Shown in pieces: positions 23,158-32,930 of a stretch of DNA of 64,000 bases; the stretch's first letter is position 1; every line of letters begins with the position of its first letter. Where the stretch lies: positions 124,001 to 188,000 of the forward strand of contig JABYQS010000044.1 in the NCBI GenBank assembly GCA_022592435.1. The letters are read 5' to 3'. A program made the translations under genes and the position numbers. The DNA comes from Cerioporus squamosus (lineage: Eukaryota > Basidiomycota > Agaricomycetes > Polyporales > Polyporaceae). The notes beneath the pieces were generated by a model. It did not search any database, was not told the DNA's origin, and saw only the letters and a list, made by a program, of their open reading frames with translations.

Positions 23158-23597
23158 GATGCAAGACGCAGAGAGCTTGGGGGCCTAGTAATGATACAGA
23201 CGTCGGCCTGTATGCGTGAGGTCCATATATCGCCTGCGTTACTCACGCCCGTCAATGCGATAAGACCCGTACCAGCTGTAAGGCGCAGATATCGCAGCCA
23301 ATTGACGAAGTCGACTGCCCATCAAGTGTGCAGAAGACACGTTGCGGAGTATGAGGGAGTTCTGCGCGACGAAGATCAGCGATCCACCCACCTTACCCAC
23401 GAGCTCGGGAACGGGAGCCCTTGAGAGGCATGCCAAGCGCGCAAACCATCTCAACTGGTGACTTCGCCCGCGATGGATCCAGGAGATTGGCGGGCATCTT
23501 GCGCGAGTCCTGCGGCCGTGACACGCAGCATTGCCATTGGAAGGATCCTCGAGGTTCGAACTCAGCAGTCTACCATGTGACTGACGAAGACCATGTG
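23158..23597. other. Spacer between two DUF6533 genes, with similarity to 13290-13460
   Basis: No gene is supported. The segment around 23230-23300 (TTACTCACGC, CGTCAATG, CAGATATCGCAG) resembles 13297-13360 in order and spacing, which ties the two DUF6533 modules together outside their coding parts. Confidence 0.5.
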
Positions 23598-25094
23598 TTA
23601 TTGGGCCGCCGCAGGCTGTTGCGCCTGCAGTGTTTCTAACTCGATGACAGTAGTCTCCTCCCCAGAGCTCCCAAATTGAAGCTCGGAGAATGTAACCCCC
23701 GCAGACCTGAATCGGGCGCTGTAGCTCACAATGGTCGGATGTCGGCGAGGGTCCATTGCGAGTCGTCGCAGGTTGAGGAGCACATGAGAGCCCTGTCGGT
23801 GCGTTCGGTCAGTATCACAGAAGGTGAAAGGAAGACTCGTTGGCATGCTGACCGCGTACGACATCACGGAGAGTTCCCAGCTGTCCGACGTGAGGTGGTC
23901 AGTCTTCCTCGATACCGCGGCGAACGTCAGTGCCACTCACAAGTAGCAGATACCTGCGAGCGTGTTTTTCTCCAACTCGTACATCAAGGTATTGAGTAGC
24001 ATGATAGCTGGGTGGGTAGAAATCAGGAATCGTCGCCGCCCAACGATGCAGAGCGAGAAACTTACCGAAAATTATAGCGTAAGCCCATGTACCGTCTCGG
24101 ACCAGCGTGACCATGATGGGCTGTCGATGGAACTTAGTGATCTCCAGGACCGAGAAAAACTTGTAGAGCGTGAGGAGGAACAGAGTCGTCTCGAAAGCCA
24201 AGGAGATGGTCCTGTAAGCCTTGGGCGTCAGCAGTCGGGCAAGGTTCGAGTGGCACACGTCGACTCGCACCAGTAAGTGAGGAATAACTTGGGAGCAGAC
24301 GTGATGAGGCACTGTTGGGTGAACTCCATCTTCGGAACAGTGAGCGCGAGGATGGTGCACATCGCCACAACCTCCGCCACGAAGAGCACGTAGACCGTTC
24401 TGGTCACAATCCACCTTCGGTTGTACATGGCATATACTGCAACGGTCTTCTGTAAGCGCTCCGGAGACCAAATCCTGTCTGGCGGAGATGGACGTACTGC
24501 GGACAATGAGGATGACTTCCACAACGACAGTGAGCACTTCGTTAGCAGCGAGCTGGTAGGCGATCCACGCTCTGCATTGAAACTTCTCGTATACGTTGCC
24601 TTCGGCAGGTATGACGAGTAGGCCGACGAGGATCGAACTGGCACGAAGACAGTGAGATTTGACGTATCGTCCTATGAATGGGGTTCCACCGCTCACAACT
24701 GTACCACATATGGTATATGTCGAACGAAGAAGTATGCCCACTTCACCCAGCTGTTTGGTGCCCTGCCAGTGACGCTTGGTCAGTGCCAAGTCACCTCGAA
24801 GCAGAGAACATAATCACCGCCAGATGTACTCCACCTAGCAATCGTCCGTACGGTCAACCCAAGACGTCTCTGACCAAATGAAATTGCGCATCTCATCGTC
24901 AAGATTTATCAACGTGTCCCAGACCAGGAAGGCAGTCGCGGCGCAAGCCAAATCTGGGGTCACTACCAGCGGAAGTCTTGAGCGACATCGACGAGCAGAA
25001 TGGACAACCAAAGCTCGGACCCACAATTGCCATAGCTATCCGCTTTCGAGCCTGCCGTCCCCGCTGACGCGTCGAAGAGGACCATCAGGATAGC
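23598..25094 (-). pseudogene. DUF6533 membrane protein gene (module copy B), splice donor lost
   Basis: Coding blocks in order are CAATAFLVWDTLINLDDE (DUF6533 core), VEYIW, PNSWVKWAYFFVRHIPYVVQ, ILVGLLVIPAEGNVYEKF, WIAYQLAANEVLTVVVEVIL, VYAMYNRRWIVTRTVYVLF, VPKMEFTQQCLITSAPK, SLAFETTLFLLTLYKFF, LVRDGTWAYAIIF, MLLNTLMYELEKNTLAGICY, HLTSDSWELSVMSYAV and HVLLNLRRLAMDPRRHPTIV. The protein ends QQPAAAQ. At the end of the DUF6533 exon the sister genes have GATGAG|GTGA, whereas here it is GATGAG|ATGC, so the GT donor (24890-24891) is AT. Read-through meets a stop within about 15 codons and I found no replacement donor that keeps frame. All other junctions are normal. If a rescue exists the gene could be live. 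The first coding exon, near 25094, is uncertain. Confidence 0.6.
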
Positions 25095-25522
25095 CGGGGC
25101 TGTGGACACACACTGGAAGGGAAAAGGTGGTAAGCGATGCCGCCGGGAACAATCCTTCAGGTCCACACCTTTGCCAAAGCTCATATACATAGCCTCGGAA
25201 TAGCCCCGCGTGTCATACCCGCACCTGCTCGTCGAACCGGTGATAGTATCATGGAAGAGCAGCCGGAGTACTTGCCATCCGATAGCGGAGCGCTTACTTG
25301 CGAGTCTTCGGAAGCGGCGCTCTCATGCTCGTGCGAACCCTGCTACCCGCGAAGATGTACTTTGATTACTGGGACCGTATCTTCTGAGGTACAACAGCCG
25401 CGAAGTTCATCTACGTAGCAGAGTTACGGTCTTCCTGTACGCCGGCGCGTCAGCATACCGACTGGAGACAGTGACACAGCGACATCGACGCAACTGAGTA
25501 CGAACCTCCCATAGACCTATCA
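25095..25522. other. Intergenic region, no gene seen
   Basis: About 430 bases between two minus-strand genes, holding the presumed promoter of the DUF6533 gene and the 3' untranslated region of NAGLU. Confidence 0.5.
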
Positions 25523-27883
25523 CTACGCCCACTTCTCGAGCACCTTCCCGACCACATCCCACGTGTTGCCCTTGGTCCCCCACGTCTCGCCCTTCCCCGT
25601 GCCCCACGTCCCGTTGCTCCATTCCTTCCCGAGCGCAATCATCTGCGCACTGACGGTCGCCGCGTCGTACACCGCGCCCGTCCTCTTCGTCTCCGCGAGG
25701 TACTCGACGAACGCCTCCCACCGCGGCCTGTAGTACGTGCCCACGAGGCCCGCCCACGCCTTCGACGCGTAGTCGTTGATCTCCCCGTCCGGGCCCCAGA
25801 GGGTGATCTGGTTCCGCGCGTTGTACTCGAGGTACGCGGCGTACGCCGTCTGGTTCTTGCCGTGCGCCCACGAGCGCGCGTCGCGGATCCAGTTGCTCAG
25901 CAGGAAGTTTTCGTTCGTTGCGAGCAAAGCGTCGAGGTCGGTGAGCAAGTCGAGTAGCGTCTGGCCGGCCGCGCTGACATCTGACGCACTGAGGGAAGTG
26001 AGGTACGTCGCCACGAGGAGGCTGTAGTGATCGATGAATCGGTTTGAAAGCAGCTGGCGGGCAACATCGACGACATCGTACGTGAACTCCGGATTGGACT
26101 TCAGGAGCGGCTGTTGCTCTCCTGCCTGGAGGAGCGAACGCAACGCGGGCAAGATGGTCGTGTTGGTGTCATAAGGAATGCGCGTGGGATGGTGGCCTGT
26201 ACGGTTCGTGAGACCCGTCAGCGCAGGCGCAAGCTCATAGATGCTCTTGATGGTCGCCTGGGAACTCGCATCCGTATTGCTGTAGACCGTGCTGGAGAGC
26301 AGCCGCCAGGCGTCATGAGCTGCCTTGGGGAGGGGCTTGACGTTGTACCGACGAGCGACCCAGCCATCGACGTAGGCTGTGATGTTCAGAGGGGTAGACG
26401 ACCATGCCTGGTCAAGGAGGATATCGTACACGATCTCGTTGCCCTCTTGACCCTCTGGTGTCAGTCCGATACCCTTCATGCTGCTCACAGGGCTGCTCAG
26501 AGCGGTGAGGGGTCCGTGCGTCAACTCGTTCAGGTTACCCTCAAGACCCATGTTGCCGCCATAGTCGTGCAGTTCGCACCACACCCACTGCTTGCCGAAG
26601 TAGGACGAGGTGCGGTTCCACTGCGGCTGCGCCTCCGAGTACAGGTCCAGGATGATCATGCTGTCATTCCCAGGGACGCCACCGAGGTACGCCTCGATGC
26701 GCTCGTTGGTCCAGAACACCGAGCTGCTGAAGAACAACCAGCCCTGCATGAGCCAGACCGCGTTAGGATCCGCGGCGCGCAGGCTGGCGAAGGTCCCCGC
26801 CGTTACGTTCGATAGATACGCGAGGTCTCCGCTGAACGGGTTGTTCTCGTTGTACTGATCGAGCGTGTAGATGTGTGAGACGTCTCCGTAGGCCTCACGC
26901 TGCTTGGATATGAACGACGTCTGCATAATCGTGAAGAGAGGGTCGGACGGGTCGAGGAAGGTGTCCTCTGTCAGAGCTTCGGGAAAGCCTGACCATTCGC
27001 TACCGTTGACCATGGACGCGTTGGGGTAGAGCGTTGCGAACGCCCGAGGAACAAATCCCGTGAAAGAGGGAAGTACAGGAGTCATGCCAAGCTCTGTCAT
27101 GCGAGCGATGATCAGCTTCTGCAGGGTAAACTGGTCGTTGACCCAGGTGACTGGTAGATCCCCATCCCAGCTGCCCTGGATGTTACCGAAGCGATTCCAG
27201 GCCTGGAAGGCGGGGCCGGAGAGGAAGCTCGCGATGTCGGCATCAGTGAGACCAACTTCACGGAAGGTCTCGATAAGGATGTACTCGTAACCAACCCAGG
27301 CGAGGGGCAAGTTGACACCGCGGAGAGCAAGCCAGTCCAGCTCGAGTTCCCACTGCTTGAAGTCCCAGAAGGCGGCCGTGTAGTCAAATGTGACCGTGTT
27401 GAAGTGGTACCTGCCAATGCAGGTGAAACCGGCGGGACGTGAGGTGCAATAACATAACGATTCTTACCTGTAAGGAACAATGGCTTGGCCCTTCACGGGT
27501 GTTCCAACTTTTGGCAGGTGAGCAGGTAGATGCATTAGACGGGAACCCGTCCACCATATGTCAGCGCCTCCGTACTTCGTCAGGTAACTGCGTCGTGTTC
27601 AGGATAGTCGACGGATCGCCAGAGCTCTATTGGACACTCACGTGTAGAAACCACGAGCACAGGCTGACACGGTCGTGCACTCGACGTGTATACCGCTCAC
27701 GACGTCCGATATGACGAACGAGTCTGCCTCCCCGTTTGCGAGGGAGAACGAGAACGCGTGCGCATGAGTTGGGACGCGTCGTTGTGCGAGCGCGTAGACA
27801 CCGTCCAAGCTGGTCTTCGCGTAGGTCCCTCCAACGACGAGGCCTAGCGACACAAGTAGGGGAAGGGTGTGCCGGAGGACCAT
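25523..27883 (-). CDS. NAGLU: Alpha-N-acetylglucosaminidase, glycoside hydrolase family 89
   Basis: The enzyme releases terminal alpha-linked N-acetylglucosamine. In animals it is lysosomal and degrades heparan sulfate. Here the ATG at 27881-27883 begins a signal peptide (MVLRHTLPLLVSLGLVVGG), so secretion or vacuolar targeting is likely. Domains follow the GH89 order: an N-terminal alpha/beta domain (YLTKYGGADIWWTGSRL), then the TIM-barrel with YHFNTVTFDYTAAFWDFKQW, ELDWLALRGVNLPLAWVGYE, WNRFGNIQGSWDG, LGMTPVLPSFTGFVPRAF, LDLYSEAQPQW and the acid-containing WCELHDYGGNMGLEGN, and a C-terminal helical domain (ELAPALTGL, LLTDLDALLATNENFLLSNW). It ends VLEKWA. Three exons, the last of about 1,790 bases, are fully open and in frame. 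Length, about 730 residues, matches the family. Natural substrate in the fungus is unknown. Confidence 0.93.
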
Positions 27884-28594
27884 GTCGTGCAGCGGTCGAG
27901 GGCCAAAGGACGACGGGGACAGGGAGTCAGAGCCGCATCAACGCATGCGCACGTTGGTGTGCCTTCCTGGGTGCTTCCTGGTGTCTTCGATATTGAATGA
28001 TAGCATCACGTCTCCGTGGCGTCACGGTGATAAGGTCGCTCGGTATGGTGCACGAGGGAGCGATATCGCAGCTGAGTCCATGGCCAGGGCCCAGCAGGCT
28101 CGGAGTCGTAATGCAGACCACGTCCGCGAGGTCCAGAAGGAGGTTGCACGTCGAGAAGCGTCAAGGTTTCGCAGCTGCATATAGCACCTCCGAGCTATGA
28201 CATTTACGTGACCCCATTTATCATGGGCATTTGGCACAGTGGTAGCGCGCACGCTTCGCATTAAGTGCTTGCGTGAGGTCCAGAGTTCAATCCTCTGAAT
28301 GTCCAGTATACACATCTCGCTTTGCTTTTGGCATGTGTTGATCATGATAGGTGGCTTTACATTTTGGTATATTACGCAGCTGCGCTCGGATCCAAGGTCA
28401 GCCAAGGTGATTGTAGTAAGACTCAGTTCAGAGCAAAGCAGGTTGAGGTCCAGAACGGACGGGATGGACGGCCGAAGGCGGAGGCGGATGGAAGATGCCG
28501 ACGGGCCAATCGGGACGGGCTGATTGCACGCAGCCCGAAGCCCTCCACAACCAAGTGCGGTCCCCTACGCCTGCCTCCGTTCACAACGTCCGCC
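27884..28594. other. Bidirectional promoter region containing a tRNA gene
   Basis: About 710 bases between the outward-facing NAGLU and SDH4 genes. Apart from the tRNA-Ala at 28225-28305 I see no gene. Confidence 0.6.
28225..28305 (+). tRNA. tRNA-Ala (anticodon CGC) with a 9-nt intron
   Basis: The acceptor GGGCATT (28225-28231) pairs with AATGTCC (28298-28304), including the G3:U70 pair that marks alanine tRNAs; the discriminator is A at 28305. The D arm is GCAC/GCGC with one mismatch around AGTGGTA. The anticodon stem CACGC (28250-28254) pairs with GCGTG (28271-28275). The anticodon CGC is at 28257-28259, and A37 is followed by nine extra bases (28261-28269), the standard position for a nuclear tRNA intron. 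The T arm is CAGAG-TTCAATC-CTCTG. Spliced length is 72. CCA is not encoded, as in eukaryotes. Confidence 0.9.
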
Positions 28595-29500
28595 ATGTCC
28601 TCCTCCCTCGTCGCCCGCTCCGCACTCAACAGGAACGTCGCCGCCGCTCTTGCGCGCAGGTCGCTGCGCCCGCTCGCTGTGCAAGGTCCGTCGTCTGCCG
28701 CTCATTCGATACGATGCGTGTCGCCATGTACCTGCTCGCGTGCGGGGTAACGTCGAATGCATGCTAACATGACCATGCATTTCGCAGCAAGGGGAGCGGC
28801 GGACTCTGCATACGTCCCCGGTGGCCGTGCGTACCTCCCTTGTATGCTCGTTTTTCGTGCTGGTTGCTGAAGTTCGCGCGGACTCGCAGCCATCTTCAGG
28901 GGAACCGTGAACGACCCCACTCCTTTCCCGCCCCCCTCCAAGACGCACGGCTCGTACCACTGGGCGTTCGAGCGCATCCTCTCCGCCGGTCTCGTCCCCC
29001 TCACCGTCGCCTCCTTCGTCACGAGCGGCACCAACTACCCCATCATCGACGGCCTCCTCGGCGTGAGCCTCATCATGCACAGTCACATCGGCGTACGTCT
29101 ATATATCTTTGTCCTTCCCTCTTCTTCTCGCATTGCGTCCATGGGGGGCCCGAGGCCCGGCAGTAAGACGTGGAACGCGACGACGCACCCTGTCGTTATG
29201 TATCACATGTGATTGCAAGCGCCCATGGCAGCAGCAGAGCTAACCGGCAACCCAACAGTTCGACAGCATCGTCGTCGACTACCTCCACCCCCGCAAGTTC
29301 CCCATCCTCGGTCGCATCGTGACCTGGACGCTCCGCGCGACGACCGTCGGTGTCCTCGTCGGCGTCTACCAGTTCAACACGAACGATATCGGTGCGTTTT
29401 TCTGGGGTGTGGCTTCTCTCCGCATATACCCGCGTGCTCATGCTCCTCCGTGCCCGTGACAGGTCTTACTGAGCTCATCGCAAAGGTATGGCACGCATGA
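28595..29500 (+). CDS. SDH4: Succinate dehydrogenase membrane anchor subunit (CybS)
   Basis: A small subunit of mitochondrial complex II that anchors the catalytic dimer in the inner membrane and helps bind haem b and ubiquinone. The ATG at 28595 gives a mitochondrial presequence rich in Arg, Ala and Ser (MSSSLVARSALNRNVAAALA, then RRSLRPL). The mature part reads FRGTVNDPTPFPPP, GSYHWAFERILSAGLVPLTV, SGTNYPIIDGLLGVSLIMHS, HIGFDSIVVDYLHPRKFPIL, GRIVTWTLRATTVGVLVGVY and NTNDIGLTELIAKVWHA. The S..HW.FER...LVPL motif, the haem-ligand-like HSHIGFD...DY and three membrane helices are diagnostic of CybS. Five exons split by four short introns join cleanly. Length is typical for the family, about 180-190 residues. 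Confidence 0.92.
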
Positions 29501-30189
29501 GCCCGTGTAGCGACGCAGGAGGCCCATAGGCACCATCGTAACCGCGCATGTCCGGACGAGCGGGCGACCTCGGAGCGGGTGCGGGCAGACTGCGAGCCGT
29601 GGATCGTTCTAGTTTCAAATTGTATCCTCTTCTTCTGTGACGTCAAATACATCGGATGCCCGCGATTTCTTCTGCCCAACGTCCGGTGAAACCAACTCAT
29701 GGTGCAAGAATGATTTATACTGCATATACAGTGCGCGCGCGTACCCAAGACGCACCAAAGACGTGCTATCGTACATGAGATGCATACGCTGCGAGTAGCC
29801 GAGCCGACGAGCCGATAATTACAAGGAAGATGATGATGATGATGATGTTACACATATGTGCGACGAGGGAGTATCACAAGAGTATCGTAGGATTACAGTA
29901 CATACCATGGTAGGCTGCTATGTGCGTCCTCAAAATCTCTACTGCAATAATTAGTATCGTGACTGGTGAGCGGAACGGGGACATGGAAGTATGGACATAA
30001 ACGTGGAAGTGGAAGTGCGAGCGGAAGTGCGAACAGTTGACATCGAGTCCGAGTCCGAACGAATCAGATGCAGGGGTATGCCGAGCGAGCGAGCGAGTCC
30101 CAGAAGCAAAAACCCAGCAGCGACGGAGCGGAACGACGAAGGAGCGAGCGGAAGACCGCGCACACCCAGTCCTCACTGAGCCTCAGGAC
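29501..30189. other. Intergenic region with simple repeats
   Basis: The space between convergent SDH4 (+) and the kinase gene (-). It holds a GAT trinucleotide repeat (29829-29847), a GAGC repeat (about 30082-30096) and GGAAGT-rich purine sequence (about 30000-30035). No gene is seen. Confidence 0.6.
29829..29847. repeat. (GAT)n microsatellite
   Basis: Six uninterrupted GAT units in non-coding sequence between SDH4 and the kinase gene. Confidence 0.9.
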
Positions 30190-32930
30190 TCAGTCGTCCT
30201 CGTCGCCCTCCCACCGCCGCCCAAGCCCCACCCGCCCGTCCTCGTCCCCACTCACATACAGCCACGCCTCGAGCCTGCGGCCCAGCTCGCCCCCCCGGCC
30301 CCCGCAGAAGTCCCCGGTGCCCTTGAGCAGCTTCTCCCGCTCTTTCTCCACCGCGACGACGACCTTGGGAACCGTGACCGTGACCGCCGGCGGCGCCCCG
30401 TTCGCATTCCCGTTCCCCGCGCCGCTGAGCTTGCGCCTGAGCATCCCCTCCTCGCTCTCGCTCGTCCACGCCGTCAGCGTCGGGCTGATCGACGCAACCG
30501 GGCTCTCCGGCTTCGCGTCCGACTCGGGGCTCGGGTCGCTGCTCACCGACAGGCCCTCGTCGTCCCTGTCCGGATCGTCGTGGCTCGTCGGCTCGGCGTA
30601 GTCGTCCTGCCACTCCTTGAACCAGTCCTCCTCCTGCTCCTCCGGGCCGAGCATCGAGTCCACGAGCCCCTCCTCCCACCCGTCCCACTCGATGCACCGG
30701 TGCGCCATGCGCAGGCGCGCGCCCGCCGCCTCGTGGTGCAGCCACGAGGACGCGAGCGCGGCGAGCTCGACGGGCTTCCCGTGGATCGGGACCGTCGGCA
30801 CGGGCGGCGCGCGCGCGAGCTTCTCGACCGTCGCGCGGAAGAGCTTCGCCGTGAAGGGCGAGTTCTGCAGGAAGGCCGGGACGTGCGCGCACTGCCAGAG
30901 CGGGCGCGTCGTCGTCGACTCCCAGTCGATGATGCATGTCTGGCGTGTATATGGTCAGCGGCTGCGGTGCAAAGCGCGAAAGAGCGAAGAGCGGCACTCA
31001 CGATCTTCGAGTGGTCGTTCTCGTCGACGAACACGTTCTCGAGGTTGAGGTCGTGGCAGTCGATCGAGAACTCCTCGGGCTCCGGCTCGCCGCCACCCCC
31101 ATCCCCCTCGGTGTGCGCAACGACGCCCAAACGCTCCATCATGCGCAGGAACCGCGCCATCTCGGCCTTGACGCGCTCCACGCGCTCAGTCAGGTGCGCA
31201 ACGAGGAACGTCGTGCGCTGCATCCGGCGGTAGTCCTGATACATAATGTCGCCCGGGCCCTCCCACTCGTTCTCGCTCTCCTCCCAGTCCCACTCGTCCG
31301 ACGCGTCCGAGCGGTCGTCCGGGAGCGCGGTCACCTTGTGGTGCCGCGACGTCGAGATCTCGTCCGGGTCGAGGTGCAGCCGGTGCGGCGCCGCCTTGCC
31401 CTCGTTCTCGAGGATGACGCCCTGTATCTCGCGCTCGACGCACGACAGGAGGTACTCGTGCGTCGAGCGCCAGGGCCCGCGGTTGAGTTCGTCGGGGTGC
31501 GTCAGCTCGCCGCGGTTCGAGCCAAAGAACGGCCACGAGATGATCGGGCCGACGTGTATCTCGGATGCCTGTGAGCCGCATGCCTGCTGCATCTGCAGCT
31601 TGTCGAAGGCGTCGGTGATGTTCGTATAGCGGTGGTATGTCGAGGGCGTGGGCGTTGGCAGCGACGAAGATACATCAGAGTGTGCGCTGGGGTCGGGGCC
31701 GTTGTACAACGAACCAATCATCGGGAAGCGGTGGCCGAACAGTGGGATCACTAGCATCGCGATGTTCTCCACAAGAGCGATGAGCTGGTTGTGTGGCATG
31801 CAATGGAAGACCTTGGACAGCGGTATACCAGGTGCCTGAATGCTAAGCATGAGCGACAGCCGCCAATCTAGCGCGAAGCACTGACCGGGAACTTACCTTT
31901 GACATGAGAATGTACTCTCCGCCTAGCCGGTTATACGGATTGGCGTCATACTGGTAGACATTTGGTACTGGAATTGTGGTATGTTGGCGCAGATAGTTCA
32001 TGGTCGCCACTTCGGATTCGGTCTTAAGCCGAGGCATGAAGCGGCGCGCGACACGCGCGACCACTTCGCGTCTGTCCACAAGGGTGACTAGATATCCCTG
32101 TCGTAACCTGGTCAGCTTCCCGCTCGCGCAACCAATGTTGTCCCACAGAATGTGACGTTAGACGGGTGAGACCGACTGCGCGATACGATGGCGGCGTCTC
32201 TGCCGTCATTTTCGCCCGCAATGAGCAGATTCGCGCCACACATCCATAGAACGACACTTGCGACGCGCCTGAGACATGATGGCTCTCATCGCCTCAGCGC
32301 GACTGGCATGCTTGGCCATGGTGAGTGAAGACATCGCGAGATGTGCTGCGCACCAGTTCTGGCGACGGCGCGTTTGTCGTCTATGCAAAGTTGCGCCAAG
32401 TACGCCGGGAGAAGACGCCAAGATGCACCGGAGCATTGCCCGGTGTAATGGTACTCCAACTACGCGGTCGGCAAAGTACGCGCACCCAGACAGTCCTCGT
32501 AACTTCCCAACGGAGATGAAGCGCATCGGTCGATAGCTTCGCGCGGGACATCCCCGCAACGTGCATGGAACCCAGCGACGGGCGATAACGCAGGAGGGCA
32601 TGGAGACCACACAGACAACGCAGGGGGGAGCGGCGGGGGGAGAGGCAGCGAGACTCACTTTATGGAAAGTACCTGCAGGAGCGAAGGGGGTGAGATGGGG
32701 ATCTGGCGAGAGATGGACAAGATTGAGTTGGACGGACCTGCACCGAGGAATTTGATACGTGCGACTTCGGCACCCATGCGCTCGTGGACGATGTCTTTCA
32801 GGAGCTTGCGGTCGACCTGGAAGGGCAGCGCGCCATGGACGGCGGCGTCGGCCTTTGCCTCGGCCTTTCGGTCCTCATGCTCGACGTCCCAGTCCCATAC
32901 GAGCGGGGGCTCCTGCTCCGGCTGCGTCAT
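30190..32930 (-). CDS. Aminoglycoside-phosphotransferase-like kinase (AIM9-like)
   Basis: A protein-kinase-like phosphotransferase of the APH/choline-kinase group; fungal relatives include the mitochondrial protein AIM9. The start MTQPEQEPPLVWDWDVEHED is at 32930. The P-loop region GAGTFHKGYLVTLVDRREVV is built from three exons, one of them only 14 bases long (32659-32672). It is followed by ARRFMPRLKTESEVATMNYL (the E of helix C), VPNVYQYDANPYNRLGGEYI, and the catalytic loop HDLNLENVFVDEN with the metal-binding IDWE further on. The C-terminal 150 residues are acidic, serine-rich and variable, ending WEGDEDD. The catalytic D and N and the IDWE aspartate are present, so activity is plausible; the substrate is unknown. 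The intron after the micro-exon is about 560 bases, ten times the local norm. I found no frame break. Confidence 0.8.

Noticed and set aside
26114..26815. 233-codon plus-strand open frame
   Set aside because: Antisense to NAGLU, which has clear family motifs throughout.
30037..31233. 398-codon plus-strand open frame rich in Arg, Leu and Pro
   Set aside because: It lies antisense to the well-supported AIM9-like kinase and has the composition expected from the opposite strand of GC-rich coding DNA.
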